Shown one piece after another: positions 42,701 through 53,683 of a stretch of DNA of 64,000 nucleotides; position 1 is the stretch's first letter; each line of letters opens with the position of its first letter. The stretch covers positions 553,903 to 617,902 of the forward strand of contig NW_006920887.1 of assembly GCF_000417875.1 (NCBI RefSeq). The letters run 5' to 3'. A program made the translations under genes and the position numbers. The DNA is from Pseudozyma flocculosa PF-1. Lineage: Eukaryota > Basidiomycota > Ustilaginomycetes > Ustilaginales > Ustilaginaceae. The notes beneath the pieces were generated by a model, which ran no database searches, had not been told where the DNA came from, and saw only the letters and a list, made by a program, of their open reading frames with translations.

Positions 42701-43539
42701 TGCCCGATGCCGGGGGGCGCTGGCCTCACAGCGGCGGTCGTGGCCAAGGGCGCGGCGACGCCGGCGTCGGGCACGGTCGACAACCCCGGCGTGCTGACGT
42801 TTGAGGTGGCGCGAACGCCGTCGCACGGGCCCGAGGACAGCCCGTCGCCGCAGGGCATCGCCTTCGTGTCGCTGCTGGTGCTGCGCATGCTGACGCGCAA
42901 CGCGGCCGCGGTGCTCGACAAGGCCGGCATCCGGAGTGCCGACGACGACGGCGTGGGCGGTGCGGGTGGAGCGGGTGGCGGTGAGGATTTGGGGCAGACG
43001 CTACGCGGCGAGGGCGACGACAAGTTTGGTCTGCCGCTCCCCTCGCATTTTGCCTTGGACCGATCCGGCCACGGCGGGAGTGGGATGGGTGGAACGGCTC
43101 GACTGTCGCTGAGCGCCGCAGCAGGCGGAGCGTCGAATGGCGGCCACGCGGGAGCGGGTGCCGCTGTGCGCTCGGCGGCAGGGGCGGGGCGGGGCGGGCC
43201 GACGATTCGGTCCAGGGGCAGGGGCAGGGGCAGGGGCAGGGGCAGGGGCAAGACTGGGCGGTGGATGCAGCGCAGCGATTCATGGATGCGATGCTGGCCG
43301 TCGAAGAGGACCTGGCCAACGAGGCCGGGCAGAACGATATCCTCTGCCGCTACCTCAACGAGACGCTCGTCGAGGTTCGTAAACGCGGCGCTGCGGAGCG
43401 CTACGGATTCGAGGATCTGCTCGTCCTTGCTGGACGGGATGCGGATGCGGTACAGCGCGACCAAGGTGCGGATGCGGGTGCGATGCAAGGCCAGGATACG
43501 GTCATGCCCCCCGCCGTCCCCGCCGTCGTCGCCGGCTGA
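39724..43539 (+). CDS. RSC9: RSC9-like chromatin-remodelling complex subunit (two apparent homopolymer frameshifts)
   Basis: Two exons: 39724-41918 and 42054-43539; the GTGAGT intron joins RGVEW to MKIVFSGN in frame. Expected product is about 1226 aa. The N-terminus (1-165) is Gln/His/Pro-rich. It is followed by a basic KRPRK and a helical-repeat region beginning APTNRLLLSLKSGLN, with AALILRNMTMHSANARHLVS and ELPLTQDPELIEAALDLVYQ-like armadillo-type helices. Exon 2 contains CGWRSC and HAETH, a C2H2 finger as in ARID2/Rsc9 proteins, then a second Cys/His pair. RSC9 belongs to the ATP-dependent RSC/SWI-SNF remodeller. No N-terminal ARID domain is visible, unlike yeast Rsc9. The reading frame shifts at the G6 run 42712-42717 and back in the G-rich run about 43180-43198; the shifts cancel, and the conserved-looking C-terminus (FMDAMLAVEEDLANEAGQ) is then read to the stop. 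Confidence 0.7.
43213..43250 (+). repeat. CAGGGG hexanucleotide repeat, six copies, coding
   Basis: Six tandem CAGGGG units lie inside the last part of the RSC9-like gene. In the frame that continues to the stop they encode alternating Gln-Gly. The repeat also fits a G-quadruplex pattern on the coding strand. Confidence 0.85.
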
Positions 43540-43870
43540 GGTGCGAACCGGTCGATGCTGTCGACTCGAGAGACTGGGAGAATGAAAAAACGACTTGGGT
43601 TCGGATTCGATTCGATTCGATTCGATTCGACGATTGCCCTCTCATACGTCTGGCTTCTTCGCCTCTGTTTGCCAACCTAAGCTAGCGCGTGGGGGCATGC
43701 TACGCAATGTACCAGGCTTGTCGAACCTCGATATGGCGTCGACGAGCGAGCGCGCGCGCGCGAATCAAGCCACCTCGATTTCGACCTGGACCTGAACCTG
43801 GGCCGGAGTCGATCTAACCGCCCCACTGCCCCGACTCGAGACAGAGACAGGGACAGAGAACGAGACCGAG

Positions 43871-46476
43871 CTAGACCTGACCTTCCTCCTCTTCGCTCTC
43901 ATCATCGCCGCCGCGCGCCGCCCCCTGGCCCTCCCTGGAGGCGGCGGCGACGGGGTAGGAGATTTTGATCCTCTTCCTCTTTTCCTCTTCCTCCCCCTCC
44001 TGGTCCTCACGACGTCTCGATGCATCCCCCACCCCCGCCCCCGTCGTCGTGGTGGTGGTGGTGGTGGACGAACGGGGCCGATCGCGTCTCGACGCATGGC
44101 CGTATCGCCTCGACGTGTCCCTCTCCCGATCCCTCTTTGATCCACCACCACCTCCTCCACTGGTGACGATCTCCTCATCACCGCCCACTCTGGACGGCGA
44201 GATCGAGGCGGAAGCGCGATGACGCTGATGCACCCCCGCCGAGGAAGATGACGGACGATCCTTCCTCTTCCTCGCCGCCCCACCACCTTCCTCATCCTCC
44301 AACCCCCTAGCACCGACCGAACCAACCGACTCCCTCCGACCGCCCCTCGCCGCGCCCATCTTTTCCCTCTGCCTCTTGACGAACCTGTCCCACGCCACCT
44401 CGACCGCCTCCCGATCCCCCTCGAGCTGGCGGTACTCTTTCAGATCCGCCAGGCGCGGCAGCACCTCGTCGAGCGGCGCATCCACGTCGAGCGGCGGCGC
44501 GTCAATCTTCTTGAACGCGTACCGCAGGTCGTCGATGGCGTGGCGTCGGCGCCGCTCCGCCCGGCGCCTTTCATCGGCCAAGCGCTGCATCACGGTGGCG
44601 TGCAGGTGGTGGAAGACGACGCGCAGGTCCGCCTCGCCCGGCAGACTCGATGCCGCCGCCGCCGCCGACGACGACGACGAAGACGAAGAAGGGGGCGACC
44701 GAGCGCCGCTGGGCGCGAGCCAGGATGCAAACTCGTCGTACGTCGTCGTCTGCTTGACCTCGTTGCCCGTCTTGGCCAGCTGCGCCTGGACCGCGCCAAT
44801 GTGGCGCTCGACGAGCCGGTCGAGGTCGTCGACCATGTCGTGAAACAGGTCCAGCGGCGACGACCCGGCCTGGCCTACGAGGCGCAGGAAGCGCCCGTCG
44901 TCCTTGACCTTGTCAAACACCTGGCCCCACGTGCTGCGCGTCGTCAGCTCGCCGCGCTCCTTGAGCTCGACGAGGAGTTTCTTGTACTCGTCGCGGTTCT
45001 TGCGCTCCTTGCGCCGCTGCGCCGCTTCTTGCCGGCGCTGCGCCTCGGTCGCCTCCTTTTCGATGCCGTTCATGTGCTCGTCAAACACGATGAGCATGTC
45101 GGCCACGTCCATCGTCTTGAGGTGCGCATCCTGCGCGTACTCGTCCGACTCGAGCACGGTGCGGTGCGCGTCGCGCCAGCGCGTCAGCACGTCGGCCTCG
45201 AAGGTCTTGAGCAGCGACATGAGCATGTCCATGTTGCGGTGGCGGATCTCGCGCTGCGACGCCGCTTCGGCCTCCTGGACCTCGCGGATGACGGCGTCGT
45301 AGGCGGCGCGCGCCTCGTCGTCGTCGCGCGCCTCGCGGAAACCCGGCTGGTGGCCGCAGAGCTTCTTGAACGTGGCGAAGCTGTGGTACGGCTTGACGCG
45401 CGAGTCCTTGCCGGTCACCATGGCGCGGAAGACGGGCCGCAGCTGTTCGAGCCGCTGCGCCCTCTCCTCGGCCCGCTGCCTCTTGAGCCGCTCAATGTAC
45501 TTGGCAAACGCGTTTTTGCGCTCGGCGATCGTCTTGAGCGCCTTGTACAGCGGCTCGGTGATGATGGCGCGCATCGTCACCTCCCACGTCCAGTCGACGT
45601 CGACCTTCTTTTGCTCGAGGAGCGAGATAAATGCCGCCTCGGCCGAGTTCTGGTCGCCGCGGAAGGGGCCCCCGGGTCGGCCCGGACGGCCGTCGAGGGC
45701 GGCGGGCGCTGGGGCAGGCTGGTGACTGCGGGCGTGACCGGCGTCGAAGCCTGGAGAGGAGTGCCGGCCGGGCTCGCCGACCCGCCGAGGGGGCTCAAGG
45801 CAGCCGCACCCGGAGACGGTCGGACGGGCATCGTCGTCGAAGCGGGCCCTGGCGGCGAGAAGCCTGGAGGCGGGCCATGGGGACGGACGCCAGCAGGTCC
45901 GCCGGGGCCGTAGCCGGGGCCAGCACCGTATCCGGGCGGAGGTCGGACGGGGCCGGCGGCAGGGTCTATGGGATGGTGCTGCTGGTGGTGCATGGGGCTG
46001 GCTGCGCTGAAGCCGGGCGCCAAGGGCGAGGCGACGTGGGCCATGGGCGACGCCATGCCCGGGCCGCCGCTGGCGCCGCCCATCCTGGCTGCAGCGGGTA
46101 GCGAGGGAGTGCCGCCATGGGGTGTGACGCTGCCGTTGGGACCGACGAGAGGTGGCGCGGCCGCCGCCGCAGCAGCAGAGGGGGTGGATTCGCCGCCTCC
46201 AAACTGCTCGAGGAGCTGCTTGACCTCGGGGGGCAACGTCCAGGTCGACTGCTTGGTCTCTGCGTGGACGTAGTAGGAGCGGTCGCCAGACTTGTACTCT
46301 CTCCACGGCGTCGAGTCGAGGGCGCGCTCGCGGGGCGTCTTTAGCTCGACGGGCTTGTCCCACACGCTGCGCTTGTCGATGGTGTGGTACCAGTAGGGGC
46401 GTCCCTGCGGGTTGCGATACTCGACCCAGACCGAAGCCGAGGGCGGGGCCAGCTGGGGCGGCGGAGGCGCTGACAT
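43871..46476 (-). CDS. PRP40: U1 snRNP splicing factor PRP40 (WW-FF protein; one apparent homopolymer frameshift)
   Basis: Start ATG at 46476; expected product about 868 aa. Two WW domains lie at the N-terminus: VWVEYRNPQGRPYWYHT (about 16-45) and WREYKSGDRSYYVHAETKQ (about 57-87), each with the paired Trp. A Pro/Gly-rich linker follows, then FF domains starting at SAEAAFISLLEQKKVDVDW, with further FF units through LKTFEADVLTRW, STWGQVFDKVKDD and the 44600 region. The C-terminus is Arg/Ser/Glu-rich. Family role: bridging the 5' splice site (U1 snRNP) to branch-point proteins in the early spliceosome. Reading the genome literally, the WW half and the FF half are in different frames. One extra base in the GGGGCCCCC stretch 45665-45673 joins them (DPGGPFRGDQNSAEAAF). 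No plausible intron spans the break. Confidence 0.85.
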
Positions 46477-47308
46477 GGTCGTCGGTGTGCGCGCGGAGGC
46501 GTCGTCGTGGTGATCTCCGCGACAGAGGGACGCGGAGGGTATGCGTTAGCGGTGGTGATGGCAGGAGAGGCGGTGGGCTATGGGCGATGGTGGAAAGAAA
46601 CCAAAGGGACGCGGCGCCAGCCAGAACCAAAAACGCAGACGGCCAAACGGCGGCAGGTGGAGGAAAGCTTCGCACCCAGAGCCCAGTCGACCAAATCCCG
46701 CTCGCCCTCGACTCGACAAATCTCGCGCGAGAACAGCAGCATCAGTCCCCTGCAGTCTGCCCAAGGTCTGAACGCGTCTCGAGTGCTCCGGCTCGATACC
46801 CTACTACTAGACGCACCGTCAGGATAGTGTGTTTGAGTGAGGTGGCTAGCGACGGAGCACTCCAACGAGCTCGATGCTCAATCCCTCGCCCTGCTGCAGC
46901 CACACTGACCCTGAGTTGACAGCCTGTACCGCCGCAAGAAGCCCGAGAAAGCTTCCTACGCCCACCGCTGCTTGTCGTGTGCCCCTGGCCTACATCCGAC
47001 CTTGATGGAATGGCAGCGACGGGGACCGTCATCATCCGGCACGCGATCCAGACACAGACATGGTACACGCGACCGCAGACAGCGTCAGGGGCGTCCATCC
47101 GTCCGTAACGTAATGAGATAGTCTATCGCGCATCGTGTGCAAGGTGAGAGAGGGCGAATCTGGAACGAGGAGCAGGGGTAACAGCGTGCGTGTATGTTGG
47201 TCGTGGATGGTCGTGGTCGTTGCTGCTGCTCGTTCTTTCCGGCAGTCGAGAGGTGGCCATCTTGGGACCACGTGTCTTCCTCGTTCTTTTCCGTCTCGGG
47301 CATGCCCT
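46477..47308. other. Intergenic region upstream of PRP40
   Basis: This 832-bp spacer between two minus-strand genes holds the PRP40 promoter and the 3' end of the transporter gene. I saw no RNA gene and no ORF with coding character. Confidence 0.4.
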
Positions 47309-49611
47309 CTAGTGCAGGCGGGCTCCCCTGGTGTCGTATGGCAAGAGGGCAAGAGCGACGGGGCAGAGGAGCGTGATGCCGCCCGCGAGGTAGAGGATAT
47401 TCTTGGCCTGCTGCTCGGGGTCGGAAGCGTCAAACGAGTCGGCGGCCAGCGGTGCAACGATGCCCGCGATGCGGCCCAGCGTCGACGCCAGGCCCGATGC
47501 CGTCCCGCGCACCTGGGAAGGGTAGATTTCCGGGACAAAGGCGTAGAGGATCGAGTTGAAGAGGGACTGGAAAAAGTACTCCATTGCGTTGAAGCCTGCA
47601 ATCGTCGTTGCATCGAGGCGCAGGATAGGAGAGTGTCAGAGACTCGGGCGACGAGTGCGTGGGTGGCCGCCCCGTGGGCCGCAGCGGCGGGACTCACCGA
47701 CAGACGCCGCCTGGGAGTTGACGATGGTGAAGAGGAAGAAGCTGACGGCCATCAGGGCCGACGATACGACCATGGCCCACTGCCGGCCCAGCCTAGGCAC
47801 CTCGATCATGGCGGCGCCGAACGCAACGGCAAATATGCCCGGGAAGTAGATGAGCACGTAGTTGCGGTACGTCGTCGAGATCGACGTGTCCTGCTCGGCG
47901 CCCTTGGCCCGCAGGATCTGCGGCAGGTAGAAGCCGGCCAGCGTGAAGCCCCAGAAGTCTGTTGGCGATCGAGTGCGAGTGAGGGAGAAGAGACGCGTCG
48001 GCGGGTAGAGAGAAAGCGGTGAGCGGTCGGCGTCTGCAAGCAGGCAATCACCATGGCCGAGCCCGACGACCGAGCGTCGGCGCGACACGTACCGGCAATG
48101 AAGGTGATCCAGATGATGATTGTCACGCGGGCCATGGTCTTGTTGGCAAAGAGCGTCTTGGCGTTGGTAAACAGCTTGAACATGTCCTTGGCCGACCGCT
48201 TGGCCGTCTCCATGCGCGTCTCCTTTTTGCGGGCCGCCTTGACGGCCTCGCCGTCGACCTGCTCGACGCCGAGCCTGCGCGCAGCCTCGTTGAAGTCGTC
48301 GAGGGTAAAGAGCGGCGGCGGCGCCTTGTTGGTCTTGGCGATCGAGGAGACGATGCGCAGCGCCTTTTCGTCCTCGCCGCGCGCCAGCAGGTACTGGGGC
48401 GACTCGCGGAAGCTAAAGATGAAGAAGCGCCCGACAAAGATGAGCCAGGTGATGCAGCCCAGCGTGTAGAGCGTGTAGCGCCAGCCCATGTTGTCGGCCT
48501 TGGTGCAGCCCTCCTGGGACTCGCACGAGTACTTGGGGATGAAGCCGTAGGCGATGCCCGAGCAGACGAGCACGCCGAGCGGCTGGAACAGGCTCAGGGC
48601 GGCCACGAGGAAGCGGCGATTGGTCGGCAGAAACTCGAGGGTGATGGTGGCGTCGATGGGGATGTTGCCGCCGATCGAGAAGCCCAGGAAAGCCGCCAGG
48701 ACGCACAGGGTGTCGAACGAGTTGGCGCCGCCGGCGGCGATGCCAAAGATGGCCGAGATGAACGTGGTCAGGTAGAAGGACCACTTGCGCCCGACGACGT
48801 CGACGGCCAGGCCAAAGACAAAGGCGCCGACGGTGAGACCGGTGCTGAAGGCGGTCTGGAGCGGGCCCGTCTTGCCGCCGTTTGTCTCGTCATAGAACTC
48901 GTAGCTGATCTGGGTGGCGATGAGGCCGAGCGCCTGGGCCCAGAGGAGGTCGATAAAGTAGCCGCAGCCGCAGAGGAACCAGATGCACCAGGCGTACCGC
49001 TTCATCCCCATCCGGTCCATCTCGGCGCTGATCATCAGGCTCTTGTTCTCGGCGAGCGTCTTGGACGGGTCAAAGATGTCGTCAAAGGTGAGCTCGCCCT
49101 CGACGCTGGCGCGCGATCCGACGCGCCGGACCGTGGTGCGCGGGCCGTCGCCGTCGACTTCGGCATTGGCGGCGGCGGCGCCCTCTGTGCTGTCCTTTTG
49201 GGACTTGTACGAGGCGGTGCGCTGCATCTTGATGGATGTCGTGCTGGAGCGCTTGTTGAGCGACGTGGGGCGGGACGAGGAAGAGGGGCGGGAGAGGGAC
49301 TTTGCCTTTGCCTTGCCGGTGCGCGATGCGGAAGAGGACGGATCGCTGCGTTGACTGCCCAGGAAGGGCTGGTGGTCGTCTGCGACGTCAAAGTCGCTGT
49401 CCTCCGAGTCGGTCGTCGTCGTCGTCGTCGTCGCCGTGGAGCGGTGGGTATACGCCGAGTTGCGGGCGGCTGCGGCGGCCGAGGATGACGACGAGGGATG
49501 CGCGAGGTCTGCGACCGACTGGCGAGGGGTGGATTCGTGGGACTGGTAGGAGGCGTGCTGGTTGAACGAGGAACGGAGGGCTTCCTGCGATGGCGAGTGA
49601 GATGGAGGCAT
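47309..49611 (-). CDS. MFS transporter, SV2/SVOP or phosphate-symporter-like
   Basis: Three exons: 48093-49611, 47698-47958 and 47309-47595 (688 aa). All donors are GTACGT or GTGAGT, acceptors CAG, and phases fit (TFIA-DFWGF; QAASV-GFNAMEYF). Residues 1-185 are cytosolic and Ser/Thr-rich. The membrane part starts with KRYAWCIWFLCGCGYFIDLLW and carries MFS signatures: FGLAVDVVGRKW between TM2 and TM3, GFSIGGNIPIDATITLEFLP in TM4-5, RESPQYLLARG at the start of the central loop, and EIYPSQVRGTASGLAST in the C-terminal half. About 12 membrane helices are expected. The pattern is that of SVOP/phosphate or organic-cation type symporters at a plasma or vesicle membrane. The substrate is not readable. 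Confidence 0.85.
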
Positions 49612-51402
49612 CTAGGTAAGAGGATACCGAAGGCGGACCAGACGAGGCAGGAGACGGGGCGGAGAGGAGAGAAGCCAAGAGCAAAGGGAAGGAGGAGCTG
49701 GCCCGAGGGGCAACTGGCAAGGCGAGTGATTGGATGGCCAGGACGGCTTGGGCAGGCGGCCAAAGGGGCGCAAAAGTGGCCGACACCGGCGCAACACGCT
49801 GCTCGTCTGTCCGCTGAGGCTGACGAGGTGAGCGGGACGGATCAGCCGTACGTGCGTGACCGCTGTGCGGCAGGATAGCGTGGGACGGTGGCGGGCCGAA
49901 AAGGGGGCAGCGGGTGGCCAGAGGAGGGCGCGTCGGCGAGGATCTCGCTAGGGTTGGAGCAGGAGGGCCAGGCGGTCGAGGGGCAGATCGAGTCGAGGTC
50001 GGGGTCGTGGTCGTGGTCTTGGTCGTGGTCAACAAGAGGCACCGGCGACGAGCAGGGGCGGCCGTGGAAATCCCTTCTTGGCTCGCTCGTTTATGCCACG
50101 AGATCCTGGCCGCTTGCCTGCCGCCTGTTGTCGTGGCTGGCCTCTGCGCGGATGACGGGCAGCACAAAGACAGGTAGGCAGGCCAGGGTTACCGACGGCG
50201 AGTATCGCTAGGCGAGCCCAGGGGGCAAGAGAGAGGTCTCGGATGGCACCCGGCCGCCGAGACTGGCCATAGGGAAACTCGACGTACGGCGAGGAGCGAT
50301 GGACGACGCTCAACGTAACGTCGTACACCTGCCTACACGCCCACTTGGACAAATAGCCGCCCAAGGTGGCAGCCGAGCTCATATGGCAAAGAGCAGGCAG
50401 GGAAGGACGAGCAAGCAAGCAGCAAGGGTTTCCCGACAGGAGAGGGGCAAGCGGCGCCCTGCCTGCTGATGGCAGCCAACAGCGGAGGACACTCCGTTCA
50501 CCCCGTCCACCTACATATCTCCCCGAAGGCCGGCAACCTCAGACAACCTCACAAAGCCGCTCTCGACACCACCAGCATCGCCACTACTACAGTACTGCCA
50601 TCGTCATGGCTTGGATACGAGCAGCGCGAACCTCTCTAACTATCCCTGGCTTGCGGGTGGTCGGTCTTTGAACCACCCCGTCCGACGGCGCAGGTAGAGG
50701 CGGTACGCACAGCGGGGCAGGGGCGCAAGCAAGCAAGGGTCCTACAGCCGGCCGGCCTCTGCTGCTGCTAGCGCCGCTACATACGCGCGCAGCGTTGAGC
50801 CGCTGCTGAGCTGCCTGCCAGCCGTGCGTCGCTGCAGGGTCCGCTCCTCTTCCGCGCTGGGCATCTCGCCCAGCAGCAGCTGCTGCCGCCTGCGCTGCCG
50901 CCGCCTTTGCCCGGCCTCGCCTGGCCTGGCCCACGCGGCCGCACAGGCGCCTGGCTGCCTGGCTCCCTGCCTGCCTGTGGCCCCCATCGGATGAGCCGCT
51001 GCTGGCCTGCCTGCTTTGCTCAGCCAAAAAAGCACCGTCAGCCAGGCAGGCGGGCTTGGCTCATGGCAGGAATTTCGGTCGGCCCTCCGATCGAGCATCG
51101 CAGCCAGCCCCTCGACCTCCTGCCTCGCCCCTCGACCCTCAACGGCCGCGGATCCGAAACCGGCTCCACACACAAAAATCGGGGCCCGGTTACGAGAAGA
51201 AAGCGTCCGGCCGACCCGAGTCGAGTCCAGAAGTCGGACCTTCCGGACTCGAGTACGTGGTGGTGGTAGCGAGCAAGCGTTGCCCGCCCGCACCGCCATC
51301 GCCCCCACCACCACCATCGCTGACGCCTCGCGACCGACCCTTGGACGCGCTGCAACACTCGCGCTAAGGCACACGGGAAAGTGCACGCACCGCCTCGCTA
51401 CG
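49612..51402. other. Divergent promoter region, about 1.8 kb
   Basis: This lies between the transporter (minus) and the COQ11-COQ10 gene (plus). It contains short AAGC and CAGG-type repeats, a TACAGTA word at 50588-50594 and a CCACC-rich leader just before 51403. An in-frame extension of the COQ gene to 51016 has no coding character and was not used. No RNA gene was seen. Confidence 0.4.
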
Positions 51403-53683
51403 ATGGCGCTGCAGCACACGCTCCTCATCGTCGGCGGCAGCGGCTTCCTCGGCTCCGCCATCTCCAAGCAGGCGCTCGCAAAGGGCTGGAAGGTCATCTC
51501 CATCAGCCCCTCGGGCAAGCCCTACCTCTCTCCCGCAGGACACCGCCCATCGTGGTCCTCGTCGCCTAACATCTCCTGGCACGCCGCAGATGCCCTCGAC
51601 CCCGCCTCCTACTCACACCTCGCCGCACAGTGCACCGCCGCCGTACACACCGTCGGCATCCTCCTCGAGGCAGACTACAAGCCAAAGGACAAGGGCCTCC
51701 TCGGCGTCATCGGGGGCGCGCTCCAGGGCGTGGCAAAGGGATGGGGCTACGCCGGACCTTCGTCCCAGAACCCGCTCCAGGATGATCGCACCTCGGGCAA
51801 GCGCCGCCAGATGTCGTACGAGGTCATGAACCGCGACTCGGGTGAGTGCATATCGTCCTCGAGCGCCAAAGCGAGCGCAAAGGAGCGGTGCTGACCCTGC
51901 TCGTCCGTTTCGTCATCGTCCTTCTCACCCAACCTGTCCCACAGCCGTCTCGGTGGCCCACACTTTCCTCTCCGCCCTGCAGAAGCGCCAGGCCGAGCGC
52001 GGCTCCACCTCGGACCCACCCTCTCCGGCCCCGTTTGTCTACATCTCGGCAGAGGACCTCTTCCGACCCGTCGTCGATGCCCGGTATATTACCACCAAGC
52101 GCCAGGCCGAGAAGATGATCACCCGCTTGTCGGAGCAGTATGGCCAAGCCCTGGTCCGACGCGCACCCGCCGGCAGCAGCGGCAGAGCCGCGCCCGCAGA
52201 ATTCCTTGACGCAGATGGTGCCGGCCTCTCGCTCGAGCTGCAGGACGAGGCAGCGTCGTCTTCTGCTTCGGTCGAGGTGGGCGCCGCTGCCGCCGCCGAC
52301 TCGCTGCCCGTCGAGCTGCTTCGGCCCGTCTTTATGCGGCCCGGCCTCATGTACGAGCCGCACAAGCGTCCGCTCTCGACCCTGCCCGCCGCCATCCTCG
52401 AGGCCTCGGCCGCCTTCCACAAGTCTCCTCCCCTGCCCCTGCCCCTTCCTACACCGGCATCACTGTTGTCGAGCGCCTACACGCCGGCGTCTTTGCGGCC
52501 GCTGGCCAAGCTGCTCACGACGCCGCCGCTCCACATCGACACGGTCGCCAAGGCCGTCTGCAAGGCCATCGAGGACGACGCGATCCGCGGGCCCATCGAC
52601 CCGCTCCAGATCCGCCGGCTGGCTGGCTGGAGAGAAGAGGGTGGTGCTGCGGCGGCCAAGGCGGCGGCGGCGGAGGTCGACCCGGCTCACCTCGTCCACC
52701 CCTCGCATCGCCCCGGCGCGCCCGATCCGGCAGCAGCGGCGACCGCAGCACGCAAGCTCGACTCTGGCAACCCGTTCGCCGCCACCACCCAGCCTCACCA
52801 TCGCCGCTTCAGCAGCGTCGCAGGCAGGCGGACGCAGCGGTCGTTGTCGCCCAGCCACCGCCGGAGATCCTTTTTCAGCCTCCCGGATCTCGGCAAGCTG
52901 GCGTCGAGCACCATCAACGCGGCGACGGGGTCCGGCGACGGCGCTTCGGGCCACACTGATGAGCACGGGCGGCAGGTCTACGAGACACAGCGGATCCTCT
53001 CGTGAGCATACCCGTGACCTCTGTGGTACCGTTTCCGCGAGGTTCGCGCATGCTGACCTCCCCTTCTCCGCTGCATCCCCTGCGCAGGCACTCGGTTCCG
53101 CTGCTGTACCGCGTCGTCTCGGACGTCGATGCGTACGAGCACTTTGTGCCCTACTGCCAGAGCTCGACGGTGCTGGGCGACGAGCCGCGCTTCAAGGCGG
53201 CGGCCGAGCGCGGCGAGGCGGCCTCGGACGGCGCCGACACGGCTGTGCTGGCCGATCTCAGCGTCGGGTTCGGCAGCTTCCAGGAGCGGTACACGAGCCA
53301 GGTCAGGATGAAGAAGGACGCCTGGGTCTCGGTGAGTCGCGGCTGCCTTCGACGTCCGCCACTTTGCCTGCTCTCTGCTTGCCGCCCTCCTGCACCACCG
53401 AACGCACACTGACCCCGCGCCCTCTGCACCGCTCCGACAGGCCGAGGCGGTCCAGCCCAACCCGATCTTCAAGCACCTCTCGACCGTGTGGACCTTTGAG
53501 CCGATCGCCTCCCCTTCTTCGCCGGGCGCGCCCGAAAAGACGCAGGTGACGTTCCGGCTGTGCTACGCGTTCCGCAACCCGCTCTACGCCACCGTCGCCG
53601 GCGGCGTGTTTGAGCGCATGAGCGCCCAGATGATGCACGCCTTCCAGCAGAGGGCGCGCGAGGTCGCTGCCGCGTCGGCCTAG
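51403..53683 (+). CDS. COQ11-COQ10: COQ11-COQ10 fusion protein (coenzyme Q biosynthesis/chaperone)
   Basis: Four exons: 51403-51841, 51945-53001, 53088-53331, 53441-53683 (660 aa); all introns are GT-AG and phases fit. The first ~495 residues are an atypical short-chain dehydrogenase fold: TLLIVGGSGFLGSAISKQAL, then AAVHTVGILLEADYK, FVYISAEDLF, YITTKRQAEKMI (a Tyr-Thr-Thr-Lys in place of YxxxK) and LRPVFMRPGLMYEPH, the pattern of yeast Coq11. After an Arg/Ser-rich linker, from YETQRILSHSVPLLYRVVSD, comes a START/Coq10 domain: DAYEHFVPYCQSS, FGSFQERYTSQV and VTFRLCYAFRNPLYATVA. Coq11 belongs to the mitochondrial CoQ synthome; Coq10 is the CoQ-binding chaperone. Exon 3 runs straight from the linker into Coq10, so one mRNA encodes both. 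A fused arrangement has been reported for some fungi. No clear mitochondrial presequence is seen at this start. Confidence 0.85.

Noticed and set aside
39910..43488. 1192-residue minus-strand open frame
   Set aside because: Antisense to the RSC9-like gene; composition typical of a shadow frame.
45659..45697. A 38-nt GT-AG segment that would restore the PRP40 frame if spliced
   Set aside because: Too short for a spliceosomal intron and lacks the GTGAGT-type donor used elsewhere in this window.
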